Source of the DNA: Paralichthys olivaceus
Taxonomy: Eukaryota; Chordata; Actinopteri; Pleuronectiformes; Paralichthyidae
Direction: 5' to 3'
Length of the DNA: 64,000 nucleotides
Assembly: GCF_024713975.1 (NCBI RefSeq)
Contig: NC_091099.1
Span: 14,923,501-14,987,500, forward strand
The notes under the pieces are model-generated. The model did not search any database. It had not been told where the DNA came from and worked only from the letters and a program-made list of their open reading frames with translations. Below are positions 12,651 to 27,500 of this stretch, one piece after another. Positions within the stretch are counted from its first letter, which is position 1. Every line of letters starts with the position of its first letter. Both the position numbers and the translations under genes were made by a program.

Positions 12651-15600
12651 TCTTTTGTTTGTTTGACGCATTGTTTTTTAAGGCACCTTGTTGCATTTCA
12701 TGTCACATTGCTTTCATCTGTATGCAAGAATGCACATGCACGAATACAAACAAATAAAGATCCTTTGATAAAAACACTGCTCCTTGGCACTACTAGTGGT
12801 CAGAAATATCATATGGTGCCATTAATACATTTCCTCATTATGTTGTTGAAAAACGTATCTGTAGCAGCACTACACGTTTCTTAAAACATATTTTATGAAT
12901 GCAAATTTCTATAATGTAAAAACATCGACATGTATGAGAGCCTTTCATGTTTGTATGTAGCTAAATGATGCAGCAACCTCAATGATTAGTTGAAACTTAG
13001 ATAAGCATGACTAATTTAAAAGGGACATTCTCCAGTAAAGGAAATACGTTTTTTTTTTTTATTAATGACCTCGAGAAACAGATAAACCCATGAGTTGTTT
13101 GAGCAGTTCATCCAGTGCAACAACAGATAAGTACACGTGTACGTATGTGTTTGTGTTCTCTAATAGTGTAGGGAACAGGAAAGTGTCTGTGGTGAGAAAG
13201 CGTGTTTTCTCTCCGCTCTCCTTCTCTGATTACTGCTGTTTTGGCAGCTGACGCCCAGTAATGGAGACCTGGCTGTCAGGGAAATTTGTAGCTGTCTGCT
13301 GTAGCACAGCTCTTCATTCCAATCAGCAGCTGTCATCCCAGCCTAGGCCGTTATTAATGACGGCCACTAACTGCCTCACAAATTCTCAGCACTATTTGAG
13401 AGCCAGCGTGAAATAAGGTTACACTCTCCCTGTGTGCTGCTGTGGGTTAATGGAGAGGTTTCAAATATCAAACAATTGTAGAAACTACTTCTGTATGTGT
13501 CTCATTCTAAGGAGCTCAGACGTCATACAGAGATTTAGTTCTGCAAAGTTCTGTTGAATGTAAACAATAATAAAACATTAAAAGTTTTGTCCTTGAGAAC
13601 AGTTCAACAGTCTGCTCTTGAAGGGATTCTTATCCTGCTGATGGCTGTTGTCATGCCACTGGTGCTTTGTTGAAGTAGTCATCTTGCTTGATTGACTGAG
13701 ATAACAGCATCATAAAAATTTCTTTATATCCTTGTATGGTTGAGGTTGCACTAATAGAACTGTGTGTGAGGCCATAAATGTGACCATGACAGAAAAAGCA
13801 TGTGTTTGTCAGCTGTTAAACATGGGGCAGGGGCATTCTGAACGGCACACTGGGGAACAGCTGCCATATAAATCACTCACCTTTGAAATGCTGCAATTAG
13901 CTCGCCGCCGTCACCGTCACTCTGTGGGTGAAGAGCAGAGCAATTCAGGGCATTTAGCGACTGAAACCCAGGACGTGACACCGCCGACTTTCTGCCTGGC
14001 AGGCAAGGCGGCAGAGAACACCACCAGACACCTCTCGTCAGGTTTCTCACCGCTTAAGCTTGCTGCTCCACTGCTTCTCTTTGTGCTCAAGGCAAAATGG
14101 TGCGGTGAGGCACCACCCAGAAAAACACAAAGAATTTTACCACTGCTCGGGTTGACTCACACGTTTTTTCTCTCTTATCTTTCATCTGCCAGATTACTTA
14201 TCTACCCATTTAGGGTGATGAGTTGCACCACAAAGAAGATCGATGCTCTTGGCTATTATGGGCCTTGTAAAAGAAGGAAGATTCCTGTCCTGTGACAGGT
14301 AGCAATTAAGTGTAAAAGAGGTGTAACAAGGTCCTGGATTATCCTTGTCAGAGATCATATCAAAGAACAGCATCTGCCTTTTTGAGTTGCAATAGAGGAT
14401 AAAATAGATGAAGTAGAGATTGTTGGGGATTTTGTTTTTGCCTGACCTTTGGTTCACAGGTAATCCTTTTCTCAGGAATCTAGAGCCTCAAAGGTGTGGC
14501 TGTTTCCTACCCTCATTCACAGGACAATCTTAACATCCCTCCCTGGTCTGTGAAGGAATGCTCACACCTGTAACACTTCACCCAAATGTGAAGTCTGTTG
14601 TGAGAATCCAAACCTTCAGCAAGCACATGCTGATCACTCCTCAGATAACAAGCTGTTGTTGTGGCAAACACCAGACTATCTGAGAAATGATAGAGCAAAA
14701 GAAGGAATGATGATAATGATAATAATAATACTAATAATAGTCACTGTTATATGAGGTGCTGGCGCCCTGGAGTCCTGCGGCTGTTTGTGGTTCATTAAGA
14801 CCTGCTCGCCCACGGCTTTATTGTTGAGCCACATTCAACAGCACTTTAAGTTGTTTGTCGGAGGCTGTGTCAGTTCACTGGAGATCGGAGAAAGGGATAT
14901 GTGTGTGAGTCAACAGCTCCACTGATGTGGGATTGAGGCGCTGCATGACATACAGTGATCTGCTCAATCACCTGTCAATCCACACTCTTACCACCCTGCC
15001 CTCTAGGCAATCACTGGGAAACCACTGACAATTAGAGGATGCCATAGATACTGTTTCTCTAAGGAGGAGTGAACAGATATTAAAGTATTCTGTGGTATTT
15101 GACCCACACTGTCAGGTTTATAATTTAAGTGCCGTTGCGTCAGACTCATGCTGTTCTGTGGAGTCATCTCCCCCGGGCTGCAAAGTGATAGAACAAGAAG
15201 TGGCTGGCAGTAGACGGATCCAGATTTGAGATTACTTTAAAGTTGCTCCACTTGCATTGATTAAACCTCGAAATACACATCTGTGTTCGTCAAAATTAAG
15301 TGTTTAAAAGATTTTTCCATGGCAAAAATATCTTTATGGCATTAAACTGGCCTGCATGTCACTCTACACCTTTACCTCATCTTGTATTTGGGAATCTTTA
15401 AATATATATAATTAGCCTTGCAACTATCTTCATCCACCCCTCAGCCTTCCGCTGTGAGTTAGCTCATCAAACACAAACATTGTTTGTTTTCTTTTTTGCT
15501 AGCAGCCCTGAAGTTTTCAAACTAACATGGGGACTTCTGCATTTCCAAAGTTCTTAATTTTAGGCATTTGTCAGATGTCAGGCGTTAACATAGCAACATT

Positions 15601-18254
15601 GATGAATTTTGAAATGTGGATTTAGTCTTAATTTTACCATGAATGAAACTCTGGCAGTCAGGCATGTCTTGTATCATATAAACATATTAAGAAGATTTAA
15701 ATTGTAGTCTGATGTTGTTTTCTTAAAAGAATATTTTAAATATAGCTTTGGGTTAATAACACCCCTCACATTTGCACAACATAATCAAGGCAGAACAAAA
15801 TGTTGTAGGAGCATTCATTCATGCTCATTTGAAAAAAGCATTTGGTCTAGATTTACGTATGAGTGTAAAGTTTATAGTTGTAGTTAATTCTGTGTCAATC
15901 AATTTGATTCATTGTTATTATGTATCCAATATAAGTCTCTGAAGTTGCATTTTTCTCCTTGTTTATGGTTTAAACACAGTCGGACCTGTAACACGATCCC
16001 ACACATGAAGAGATGAAAGAGGCGAGTGATGTGAGAGTAGGTCACAGAGCCTGAGGCAGTACGTGGTGGGGTCACATGTGACGCTTCACAGTTACACACT
16101 GTAATACCAGTTCCATGAATGTGAGGAACTTTGTCTTCAAGACTACAGTCATTACTGTGTCTTCCTCTGGCCTGTGTTCAGACAGACAGGTAGTTAACAT
16201 AACTCCCTTATTTCTTTTGTACTATGGCACCTGAATGAATATTGACGTGTTGACTATTGGCTATTCTGCACTTGTTAATAACAGTGGAAGGAAAAATGTA
16301 AATACATATAGATCAAAATATTATTTACCATCATCACCAACTCAGATGTGTATGCATGCCAACAGTTGCTAATTTCTTAGAAACACAAAGGCTACATCCA
16401 CATGAATACTTTTCATTTTAAAATGCATCTTTTTCTACGTTCAAACCTGCTGTCCACACTACTCCAGAGTGCTCAAGCCCCTAAAACAAACTGTTGGAAA
16501 AGCTGCTGGCCCGAATTTAGTTAGAAAACTCTCTGACTGCGTTTGGCAAAAACTGAGATGTTTGGAAACAATGACGCAATCACCCGCATCTGCTTCCTGA
16601 TTGGATTCAGCAGTCATGATTCAACTATCAGCAGTGAGTGCAAAGCATTGCTAAACCTGTCAGTTCCAGTTCCACCTTGTCGTCAGTCCAAGAAAAGAAA
16701 TCTCTGGTCTTACTTTTCACCATTGCTGTTTCTCATTTGTATTATTTTCTGCAAAGAAATAATCTGTCAATCTGCTGCTTTTTTACACTGGCATGTACAT
16801 ATATATATATATAGTCACGTTTTCCTGCTTTAAGTATTTAAAATGCTATTATGGTCACACAAGATACAATTCGTCCCTACGTTTTGATTAATGAATATTA
16901 AATAATGCTGGAATTATTAAATTAAAAATGTATCAGTTGATCAAGAGAAAACTAACTAGCTAAATTTTAATATAATCAGTTAAGAGTTGTAGACCAACTT
17001 CAAGCATAAATGTGAGATGTTCTCTGCTTCCAGCTTCTTAAATGTGAGGATTTGCTGATTTCATTGTCTTCTCATGATAAAATGGGTTTTATGGACAATT
17101 GTTCAGACAAACCAAGCAGTTTGACGACAATATTTCTTGAGAAAATTACTAAGAAATTACTGTTTTCTGAAATTTTTTAGGCAACACAAGTAATTGATAA
17201 TCTTGCGTAATTGTGCAATTATGCGTTCATAATGTTGAATCAATCATGTATTTCTTTGTTCATTGATTCACAAAATCTTAGTTCTGCTAAATCTATCAAC
17301 CTTTGTGTGTGTTACACCAGACAGTCAGGGGAAATGGTACACCTCACTTCTGTAAAACTAGCAAAACATGATGTTGCACAGCATTAGAAGTTCCTTTTCT
17401 CCCATGTCACGCTGCAACAGAGCAAGGCACGTCTGCATAACTACAAGAACATAACTCATGCATGCTCTATAAACTTATCACTAGCTGGATTTCCTCACTC
17501 AGAGGTGAGACTGTTTCATCTGTGTGCACATGAAAAATCTGTGGTTGTGAAATTTGCACTCGTATCAGCTGACACTTGAATAGTTGGTGAACCAAAAAAA
17601 AGACATTTCATAAGGGAGCCGTTACACTCCCAGAGGCACTGTTCTTCTGTGCACTTCAGTTTCAGATTCATGATATAAGGTGCCTCTATCTGTGTGTAAC
17701 CTTGACATAGGTGTCTATAGGTGTCATCACTGAACATCTGTGTGTCTGAGAAGTTGTTTTTGCTTTCTCAGAGAGATTGGCCTGAGGAACAACGTCAATC
17801 CTTCCATACACTCAGATTTAAATCTGTTAATTTAATCACACAAATTGCACCTGCTCCTCGTAGGGTTGTTTTCATCTGAACATTATTTGTTGAACATGAT
17901 TTGTTTCACCTCACAGACCTTTGACTTTTCTATAAAAAGCAAAATATGTCATTTTAAGAAAGGTTCTGTGCTGTTATTCATTCACCAGAGCAAAATGTGG
18001 GTCAAAATGCAGATTATTCACTCTACACATGATGTAAGAAGTGGTGCATCATGTGAAGTCTATCTACAGACCTACACTAAACAATTTTTTCTCAACCAAT
18101 CATGAGTCGATCTCTGCTTTCATTCATGATGTTTCCCCCCATTTTTGTATTACACTTGGACATACAGGTACCTCTGTGTGATAAGCACTACCTAAAATGA
18201 CAGAAACCACCATTTAAAATATTTTATTTTATACTTTGAAATTTTGGTTTGTTC

Positions 18255-18350
18255 CATGTCCTATTCACTTACATGGAGGAGGCAGGATTTTCTGGCCTAT
18301 ACTGTAGCCAGCCACCAGGGGGCAATAGTGTCTTTATATGAAATTTAAAG
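18255..18350. repeat. Degenerate dispersed repeat carrying a CTCF-like core
   Basis: The segment contains GCCAGCCACCAGGGGGCAAT with flanks (a CACTTACATGGAGGAGGCAG-like left side and a TTTATAT right side) that resemble a dispersed fish repeat I recall only approximately. The twelve bases at 18312-18323 match the vertebrate CTCF core CCACNAGGGGGC. Whether the site is bound is unknown. Confidence 0.4.
18312..18323 (+). promoter_or_regulatory. CTCF-like core motif
   Basis: CCACCAGGGGGC is a full match to the core consensus of the insulator protein CTCF. It sits in the gene desert and may derive from a repeat. The motif is seen directly; occupancy is not. Confidence 0.4.
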
Positions 18351-21300
18351 GTAAAAACTCATTGGACTGTACAACTTTCAACATAGAATTTATAATATAT
18401 TCCATAGCCTTTTGCTGTCTAGCAAGTTTTTAAATAATTACTAAGTTTTTTTAATCGGGGCATTATCCACAAATATTTAAAGAGATGTCCCACAGAAGCA
18501 TGTATGCACAAGATGGTGTATTATTTTTGTCAAGCTACCAGCTTCCACTTCAAATCCACTGTGGCCCATATAGATTAAACTGACTAATGGATAACTGCCA
18601 GATCTTAAAATCAGCTGTAAAATTAACAGAAATCTGGAATGAGGATAATGAGTCAGCTAATATGTCTCCTAATCCTCGTTAAAAGTCTGGTTGTGATTAA
18701 CCTTATTACAGCCAAGTCGTTTCATGGATAGTATCATATTATGACAGCCCAGGTTTTAAGTCGGCTGCCTAAAATGCACTCCTGTATTAGTGGTAACTGA
18801 CACATTCATCATAGATGGGGCGCTGCTGCACCTAAGCTGGTGTCCATGATGAAGTGTTGTGCTGAAACAGGCTTTGCAAAGAGGCACCCTCAAATGTAGT
18901 GGCCTGTTTCCTTGACAGACAGTTTTGGGGGTGATGGAGCTGTTAAATGTGGGTAAGAAAATAGATCTTGTGCAGCACAGCGTGGTGACAGAGTGACACT
19001 GTGGAGACAAAGAGGGATATCTGCACATTTTGTACACAGAGAGGGAACTTTCCAACAAGCAAAGGGAACCATGGAAATTAACAATTTTGTGGCTAAGCTA
19101 TTAGTGGATTTTTGGCTGGCAATGCTAAAGATGGATAGCTTATCTGACTTTAATAGCTGGCACAGCAGCATTAGTGCTGAGCTGGAGCGAGGAGAGGAAC
19201 AATACGGCACATTAGAGGAGCAGCCAGCACACGCCAGAAACTGCTCCAGACTTCTAATTAGCATTCATTAACAGTAGGGGAAAGAGCGATTATGGTCTTT
19301 AAGTAGTGCATTAGCTAATGTTGCTTTTTCTCATGTCAGCAGATTTAAATAGGAGGGCTGTGCTTCCACATCAGAGCCGCTGCTTTGTGCTGACTGGGCG
19401 GTTTTTGTTGATGTTTGTGATGACCTTAAAATACACCACTGTTGTTTGTTTACACTAGTTATTACCACTAACAAGGCCACAGGCTCAGTCAAACATGACT
19501 GACTGTTCGCTGCCATCACGGCTGCTGCAGGAGCGTAGCTGAATGTATGACAGCCATCACGATGTTGTCTTGTTTATAGCTTGACGGGTATAGATGAAAT
19601 GAAGCGTTGTGTGTGATGTATTAGCTTGATTCTAGACCTCTGATTCATAGCTCAGGATCAAATAGTCTGTAATAAAAGGATTAGTGATCAACAAAATACA
19701 GTATAGTTTATTATTAAACAGTATATTTTTTATGCTGAGTTTCTTATTTTTCTAATTTTGGCCATTATTGATATCACCTATGATAAAAACATTCCTTAAT
19801 TACCTGTGCTTAAAGCAATGTTTAATTGTTTAGTTGACTAATTGCACAGATCCATCCCAATCCATCTGACATCTAAATCCAATATCCACTTTTAGCTCTG
19901 TTTAGGTCTTGTGTTGGAGCAATTTGGTTTCTTTATAAGTATGCAACGCCACAAGGGGGGAAGTGTGGTATCAATCAATCAAGTATTAAAGAGACAATGA
20001 TGTTAAGTTTCAGTTTGGACATGGGAGAGGTTATTCTTACCTTAAACAAGAATTACACAATTACACAGCACAAAACTAATCTCTAAATTTTGCACAATTA
20101 ATGACAACTGAGAAAAAGTTTTGCAACTGGAGCAGGACCAGCAAGAAGCAGGCCTGAAAAACATTAATGAAGGTTTGCATGTAAAGAACATTTTAGCATT
20201 CATTCACTACCATGACTATCAGTATTGGGCCAATTACTCACAACAATCTGGCCTGTTAGCAACTAAATGCTCAGCTATGTTGACCAGGTAATTGTTAATG
20301 TCTGTTTGGTGCGCTGCAGGTGATGCACAGTGAGCTTTTAGATTTATTTCATTTATTTATTTATTGATGAAAACAGCTCCCTGCTGTCGCTGGAAACATG
20401 GCTGATAAGAGAAGGGCCAGAAAACCAAAACAATGAATTGAAAGAAACTATAAAGCTGCGTAGGGCAAAGAGGAGCTGCAGAACCTGGTGATAAAAAACA
20501 AAGTGCGAAAGGGCTGCTGGTCCTAGAAGTGTTTTTCTCTCCTCTGTGTTCCTATTTGAGTTATATATTTTAACTATGTCATCAATGTTGCTTAACAAAA
20601 AACAGCTTCACAGAGAAAGACAGGACTTTAATTTTGTGACCCCATGGTGGGGTGAGAAGCTTGGTTATTTGTGCCCTAAGAACACCCTTCCATATTAAAG
20701 ACAGAAATGCAGTGCAACTCCCCAGCCTTTTGATCAATTACAGTATATTGTCAGATGCGAAAGCTCAATCATTTTTGTTTGCTTTCCAGAATTTTTTGTA
20801 GATTAAACCCTGCAGAGCAAACAGACGGTTCTGTTGACTGATGAGTTTATAATTTCCTCTTACTTCATAATTGCAAATGAGGCAAAACTCAAACATGATT
20901 CAGCTGCCCTCTGTAATTAAAGCTTTATTCAGCCACAAGTATGCTTTACGCCGCTGCATTTTTTATATGGAGAAATCACAGTTAATGGCTTTTAGTACTG
21001 ACTTTCACTTTGAGTTTATTCAACCACAGTACATTCATTACATGGAAGAACAAGTGAAGTGGCTGTGCAATCTGATAGTGACAATATCATAATCAGGCTG
21101 TTGATAGTGGCGGCTGTGTTTGACCTGGAATATACTGAAACAAACTCTCCTTCATGACTGAGACCTTCAGCTGAAGTGTTGAGCTGTTCATCCGGGACTG
21201 TCAGCAAGTGTTGTTTCCACTGCTCAGGGCGCCCTGTGAGGCCAGGAGAGTCTGGAATGAGAGAGGCCGACTGCAGGAACCGTGATGTCAAACAATAACA

Positions 21301-21492
21301 TCCACATTAAAAAACAGATGATGAAAGAAATGTTGCCCATGTCAAACATAGAAGCCACAAGGCAATGGTAAGCTGGAGTTTGCCTTCTTCCCTTTTCTTA
21401 TTATCTTTATTGTTCTTACTGCACCGGGAGGTCAAGGTTCACTAACGAGAGCACACTTAACCATGTATCCTGTCACATACACTCCACCTATC

Positions 21493-21569
<77 letters not shown>

Positions 21570-24500
21570 CTCTGTCTCTTTCCCACACCAGCCCTGCTCT
21601 GTGTGCTCAGCAAATATTGACTCTTCTGACTAACACTGCCTCTATTGAGTCAAACACAGAACTGTTTGACTAGAATTAGAACATCATTGAGATAACAGCC
21701 ATGGACCTGTCCAGGCTGGAGCTGTGGTGCTAATGTAAAGCAGAGCAGGAGAACTGCTGCTGACGATTGTCACTGAGTGAGCTGAACTCGCAATCTGGTC
21801 CCTACACAAATGTTTTCTCACTGTGCGACTTTTATCACCACTGCACAATAACAGCCACTTGTGAAATGTCTTCTTGTGAAATTGCACACAGTGTTCTTCT
21901 TCTTCCGTGTGGGCAAAGCTGTGTTTATGTGCTTGTGGTTTTTTTCTGTCATTAAGCTAGTTGAGTCCTCAGGGTTGTAAAACTGGCTCGTCACTGGGGC
22001 CATTGTGTTGTTTGTGTCTCTGTGATGAAACAAACGTGTTAGCAACAGGAATAAAAAGCTTGCATTGTGTTCCAAAGCACGTTTTTAATCTGAATGCAGG
22101 TATTAAATTCTTATCTTAGATTACATATTGCTGTTATAATGTTAACAGCTTTACCTGATCATAAAACTCACACACACAAAGAACACACAGATAAGCAAAC
22201 CTACTCAACTTCTTACCACGTGCAGGACTCCCTCATTTTATCTCTCTCTCACAGTTCACAGATATTGGCTGAAATCACTCTTCATCCATAGTGCATTATC
22301 AGTGTGGAGTGCACTTCATTCACTATAGTACCCTGAAACAAATCCATGACAGAATAACAACATTTACATAAATGGCATGTGCACTACTTTCTGCTTACAG
22401 TCCCACAATGCAGTGTGTTACATTTTATACATGCAAATAGAGGCAGCGTTAAGCATCCAGAGGCCTGTTTAAAGAGCTAATGCTGGCTCCTACATTCTGT
22501 AAAAGAAATGTAAAAAAAGAGGAAGCAAGGATTTAAGCTGATTGCCTTCAAAAATGTTTTATTTTCAGATTTCAAATTAAATGCATCATGTGCACTTTTA
22601 GCATCATAGCCGGTTCAACATAATCCAATCACCATATATACGTTGGAATGTTGAAAAACCTGCAGCTGCTATTCTGTAATGAATAATACTTAGTGTTGTG
22701 CATGAGCTGATACAAAAACAATTCATTCAAATTAAAGTAACATAAAAAAGAAATACTCTAGTCTAATACTACTAATACTAGTTTTTTCAGAATTGTTTTG
22801 TATTGTAATTTAGAAATAATCCCAATTATATAACATATATATACAGGTATTTTTAATTTCTCGAAATCTTTTCATCTTCTTAGTTTAGCTTCTTAGCTTA
22901 GCCGATTTAGCAAACCTGACACTGTTTCTGGTCATTTCTGACACACGTCCAGCACTAGCTTTCATGGAGTGGGGAAAACTCCATTGTGGATGCAGTTGTT
23001 GTTGACCTTGAATCCTACAAACTAATGTTGTAAATCAGTAATGTGTTCCTTGGTCCTGCAAGTAGGCTAATGCTCAGATACTGCTTTAGATAAGGTATTT
23101 GTAGCTTTGTGGCTAACAATAGAGCAGTCAAACAAAACGTTTAATCCACTCCTTACTTTTCCGATCTTCTGTTCTTGGTTAAGATCCTCTGAACTTTATA
23201 TACCGAGTATTTCTCTTTCCACAGCCAATGCCAACAACACATGGAGAGCTCCAGATTATGACAAGGCCGATGCCAATCATAGTTTAGCAACCCTCTTGTC
23301 GGTTGGTAAGCTGTGATTGGTCAGTCACTATCCAAGGGAGTTGTTTAGCAACAACAACAAAAATAAATTCTGCAAAATCATGCTCTTGTAAATCATCTCT
23401 GACTGTGTTTAACTGACAGACGTGTTGAGCTCAGCCGTGTGGGTCATGGACAGGCCATATGTCAACCACAGGAAAGAGGAAGGGCTCCATGAAAGGCTGC
23501 TGCAGATGGCAGCGCTGCCTATGTGGTTTCATTTTATCCCCACAGACCCTCATGGTATTTTAGATTGGCCTGGGTTACTCACTCGGTCATGTAAGTTAAA
23601 TGAACCATCCATAATGTAAATGAGAAAGAAAGGGAGATTGAGAGAGAGACAGGGATGCAAATGCATTGGTGCCCCTGGTGCTGGAAGTGAAGTAAACGAG
23701 ACGTCAGCGTTTTACCACATTTCACTTTCAAATGAGCCACAGCTGACTGGAGATTCAAACCTTCGCACTGCTTACACCAAATAGTGCAATTACTTAGCAA
23801 AAGATTCAACAATGCGTGAATTTAAAAAGTCAAAAGCATCACAAATGTGGTTTATTCTGTAATAAATATGAAAAGCTCCTCATCCTTCTCTACGATTTGC
23901 ATGAGCAGAAATGATTCAACGGTCCCTGCTCCATCATTTACAGAGTTGCTGACTCTCCTTGACTGTCTGGCAGGACTTATATGCTTTTGTGTTTACTGTG
24001 GATGAACCTCCACCCCCACCTCGTCTATAACCACTTGTCCCACACAAAGTCCCAAATGCACTGTTTTCCCATTTAGAAGACAGAAAGCACTTTTGTAAAT
24101 AGTTAATAGCTTCCCAGTGCAGAATAATCACGACTGGAAATCCTTGTCTGCTTGTTCAAGACACAACACAAGGTAACCACATAACAGCACTGCTGCTGTC
24201 TGCACCCCATCTCATTTCAATCAGTAATTACCCAGCATATTTGCACTTGGCACCGAGAAACATGATGCAAGTTATTTTGTGTCCTCGATGAGAAATATTT
24301 TCTGCCTTTTCCCTGGCTCCAAAATGTTACAGCAATTTGAAATTAGATAAATATTTGAGCTGGCATGCAGTGAAGCGTATGTCCGATGAGCAAAAAAAGC
24401 ACTGGCACTATGGATGCATTTAGCTTCTTAAAGGGAGGAAAAAGACAAGGGAGAGGCCTTGTCTGTTCTCCATTAGACTCCACTCAGTTCTTCTACAAAC

Positions 24501-27500
24501 AGAGAGGACGTTAGCCAAACAAGCTTATTCAAGGGGGTTCTGTGTGGACCGTGTTAGCTCAGCAAATCCAGCTCCACAAACATGCTTCAAAGAATCCTGC
24601 TATCTCCACAGAGCCTTTGATGTGGGTATTGATCATGCAGTGGTCTGTGAGAACGAGGGATGCAGTGGAGGTTTAGTATTCTGTTCTGGCTCAGATGGAA
24701 TAGATAATAGCAAAAGCATGCACTCCCATCACGCCTTGCTGTGCTTAAGTTATGACAGCTGCACAACTATTCTCTGGCTCTGAGGTAGATGCGATTATGG
24801 GTTAAAGAAAGGAAGAGCAAATCAGATTGTTTGCCCCGAGGACAGGTCACAGCACATTATGTTTACCACAGCGGAGGAGCCCAAGCAGAATTAAAAATAA
24901 AGTCAAAACATGAGTTGACAGAGAGGACCACTGCACCTTCAGGTGACGGCATAAACACTCCGTGATTTTGTCCACCCACTTTCAAAAGCATTTATGCGTT
25001 CACGTCTTATAAGGCCTCAGTCACAGGAAGAAAAAAAAACGTTTTCAGATCGTTCCTGTTGTCGCAGTACAGTGGCAAGAAAAGCAAATCAAACAAAGAC
25101 AAAGCCAACACTTCCAGCATCACACAGTCACGCTGCACGCTATAGAAAGACAAACAAAGTCTGTTCTTCTTAGCATGGTAAAACAACCACCCACAGCCTT
25201 GCTCCTGTCTCACACTGAGACCATTAGTCACAATGATTTCTCTGCCAGCTGTCCTGGTGTTTGCTTAAGCTAGCCTCACAGGCAGGTTGAGCCTCATTTG
25301 AATTCTCAGCTCAGTTTATTAGGCATGCGCCGGATCATTAGTATCCAGTAAGGCTGATGCAGATGTGTTCCTCAGGTAATGTTCAAATGCAAATATGTGC
25401 AGCCATTTATCATGTGGATAAACACACCATGAAAATAGCATGCTTCGTGAATTATATCAACCCACATTCATCCAGTGTGTTTTTGCTTCTTGGAACGACC
25501 GTCCCTTTTCACCTTGTCAACAGCAGTCTCAGCCAGTGCTCTAATCTTATTTGTGCACATGGCTGCTGTAATCTCACCCTTGATACTCATACCTGGTGTT
25601 GTGCGATAAAAGTTGCTGCTTTATTAAAATGAATGAACTTTGCAACTTAGCCATATCTAATGAATTCAATAACAACTCCCTAATGCACCATGTGTAATTG
25701 CCCACCATTTACAAAGTGCAGCGTACAAGGTACCGGATCAGAGCAGCAGTGTGGCGGACTATTTTAAGATAAACAGCTGATGTGTGCGTTCAAAGCGGCT
25801 TTTGTGTTTGCTTTTTTTTTTTGTGTGGGAGTACGTGTATAGGGACCTGACTGAGCTTTCTGCAGATATGAAAATCATGTGGTGCCCATTCACCCTCTTC
25901 CAAATGCCACCTATGATTGTTCACAGATAAGCTGGTTCCAGTGTGAGTCATTTGCATGAAAGCGTTGGCAGGACAAAGGTTTGAAATACCATTCTTCTTC
26001 TCTCTGTTGCAAACATGGCCTCAGATATCAGTTAAGCAGGTTAATAGGTGTATTTAATGCTCATTTATTCTTTGTACTCGTAAAAGATTGATGTGATATG
26101 AAAAAAGTTGAGTAAATGTCCTCTATATCCAATAAGTGTTTAGTCATTGTACACCACGCTGCATTGTACTATTGTCAGTACAATCATTTCTGGTATCTCT
26201 TCGCCTTTCATTTAATCAGCAAACTGCTCAGAGCGCCACTTAAATAATCAGCCAACTGCACGCAAAGCCTGGTTACGCCGCAGCGTTAACTAGATGAGAT
26301 CAACGACTTGTAAAAAAGGACAAAAAAAGAGAGAGAACGCAGTCCGATGTTTCTACGAGGGACACATTGCGGTTAAAAATGAAAGTGAGTCAACGGAAAT
26401 CAGTCATGGCATACTGTCATCAGGGTAAGGAGTAAGGACTCAGCCAGCTTAAAGTGCAGCCAAGCCACATATACTGGGCAAAGAGAATACACTCAACTGA
26501 CAGCTGCAAACACTTAGTGGGCTGCCAAGAACAAAGACAGACAGGAAAAAAACACTATCCAGCCCAATTTGGCTATAATGAGCCTACACAACAATGGCTT
26601 CCAATATTTTCAATAAGAAGTCAGTCATGACCCCAATTGTGTTTGTCAGAGGTCAACTCTGTGTTGGTGGGTAACCACAGCAACAAGCCCCCCGACAAAT
26701 GAGTTCCTCAATACAAGTTGAGCTTGAAATGATAACTTTGACACAAGGAAATAAAATACATAGAAACGGCTTTGACATCTGTTGAAGTCATTTTAGAAGA
26801 AAAAAAACCCCCACTAACTGCATTAAGTAAGAAATCATAAAGGTGAGACATGTCCCTTCTGATAGCCCCTTTTCCACTAGTGAAAAACCCACTGACACCC
26901 ACTAACATCTGGATTTTGTCTGCAATGGAAACGGATTCAATCAGAAGTTACAATCAGGTTTTAATCACTGCACTGATGGAAATGTGATACCCAGGTGAAC
27001 GCGCTAGACAGCAGGTTGCCTTCGTGACGTGGGACATAATGCACTGGGCGTTGGTGTGTAAATAACTATAACGCTTTGTGTACTTAATGTTTTTTTTTTT
27101 TTACATCTTTGACATCATGTGCAACGGGGATTTTTTTCTCTTCATATCATGCAAGATGCAACACTGGCAAGACAGCGAGGTGAGAGAGCTTCTCAGCTTC
27201 TGGCTTGTTGGTGACATTGGACATGATGCACCGGGGGAGAAAATCAGAACCCGCAAAGTTTGATGTAAAAGAGGTAATATAGACTCAAAGCAGAGCAGGA
27301 GGAGGAGGCAGCAGATGGGATGAGGTGTTCTGAACAACTAATCACAGGTGCTTAAGGGTCAGAGCAATTCTCATTCAGCGTGCTTCTAAACAGCTAAAAA
27401 AACCAACCAAACTTTACCCCCGGGAGTCTCTGAGAGTCTGTGGCTCTTTGACCCATCTGCTCGTCACAACGGCACCGGCAGAAAAGCGAGCGTGGGAGCT

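Larger units (their letters stand above)
10656..18240. other. Gene desert, segment 3 (no gene seen)
   Basis: No gene is supportable. Longer open frames in this stretch are explained by low-complexity repeat (11.3-11.8 kb) or by chance (13.76-14.30 kb). Patches at about 13,250-13,430 and 14,760-14,870 have a balanced, motif-rich composition unlike the AT-rich surroundings and could be conserved non-coding elements. This needs comparison with other fish. Confidence 0.5.

Noticed and set aside
13762..14295. 177-codon open frame in the gene desert
   Set aside because: No recognisable domain, no splice or promoter context, and an amino-acid mix typical of translated non-coding DNA. Chance is the simplest explanation.
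18993..19271. 92-codon frame as a coding exon
   Set aside because: Sequence texture suggests a possible conserved non-coding patch, but there is no splice site pair or protein family behind the frame.
26868..27060. Possible transposon starting near CCCCTTTTCCACTAGTG
   Set aside because: One end resembles a fish DNA transposon, but I could not find a convincing matching inverted end.
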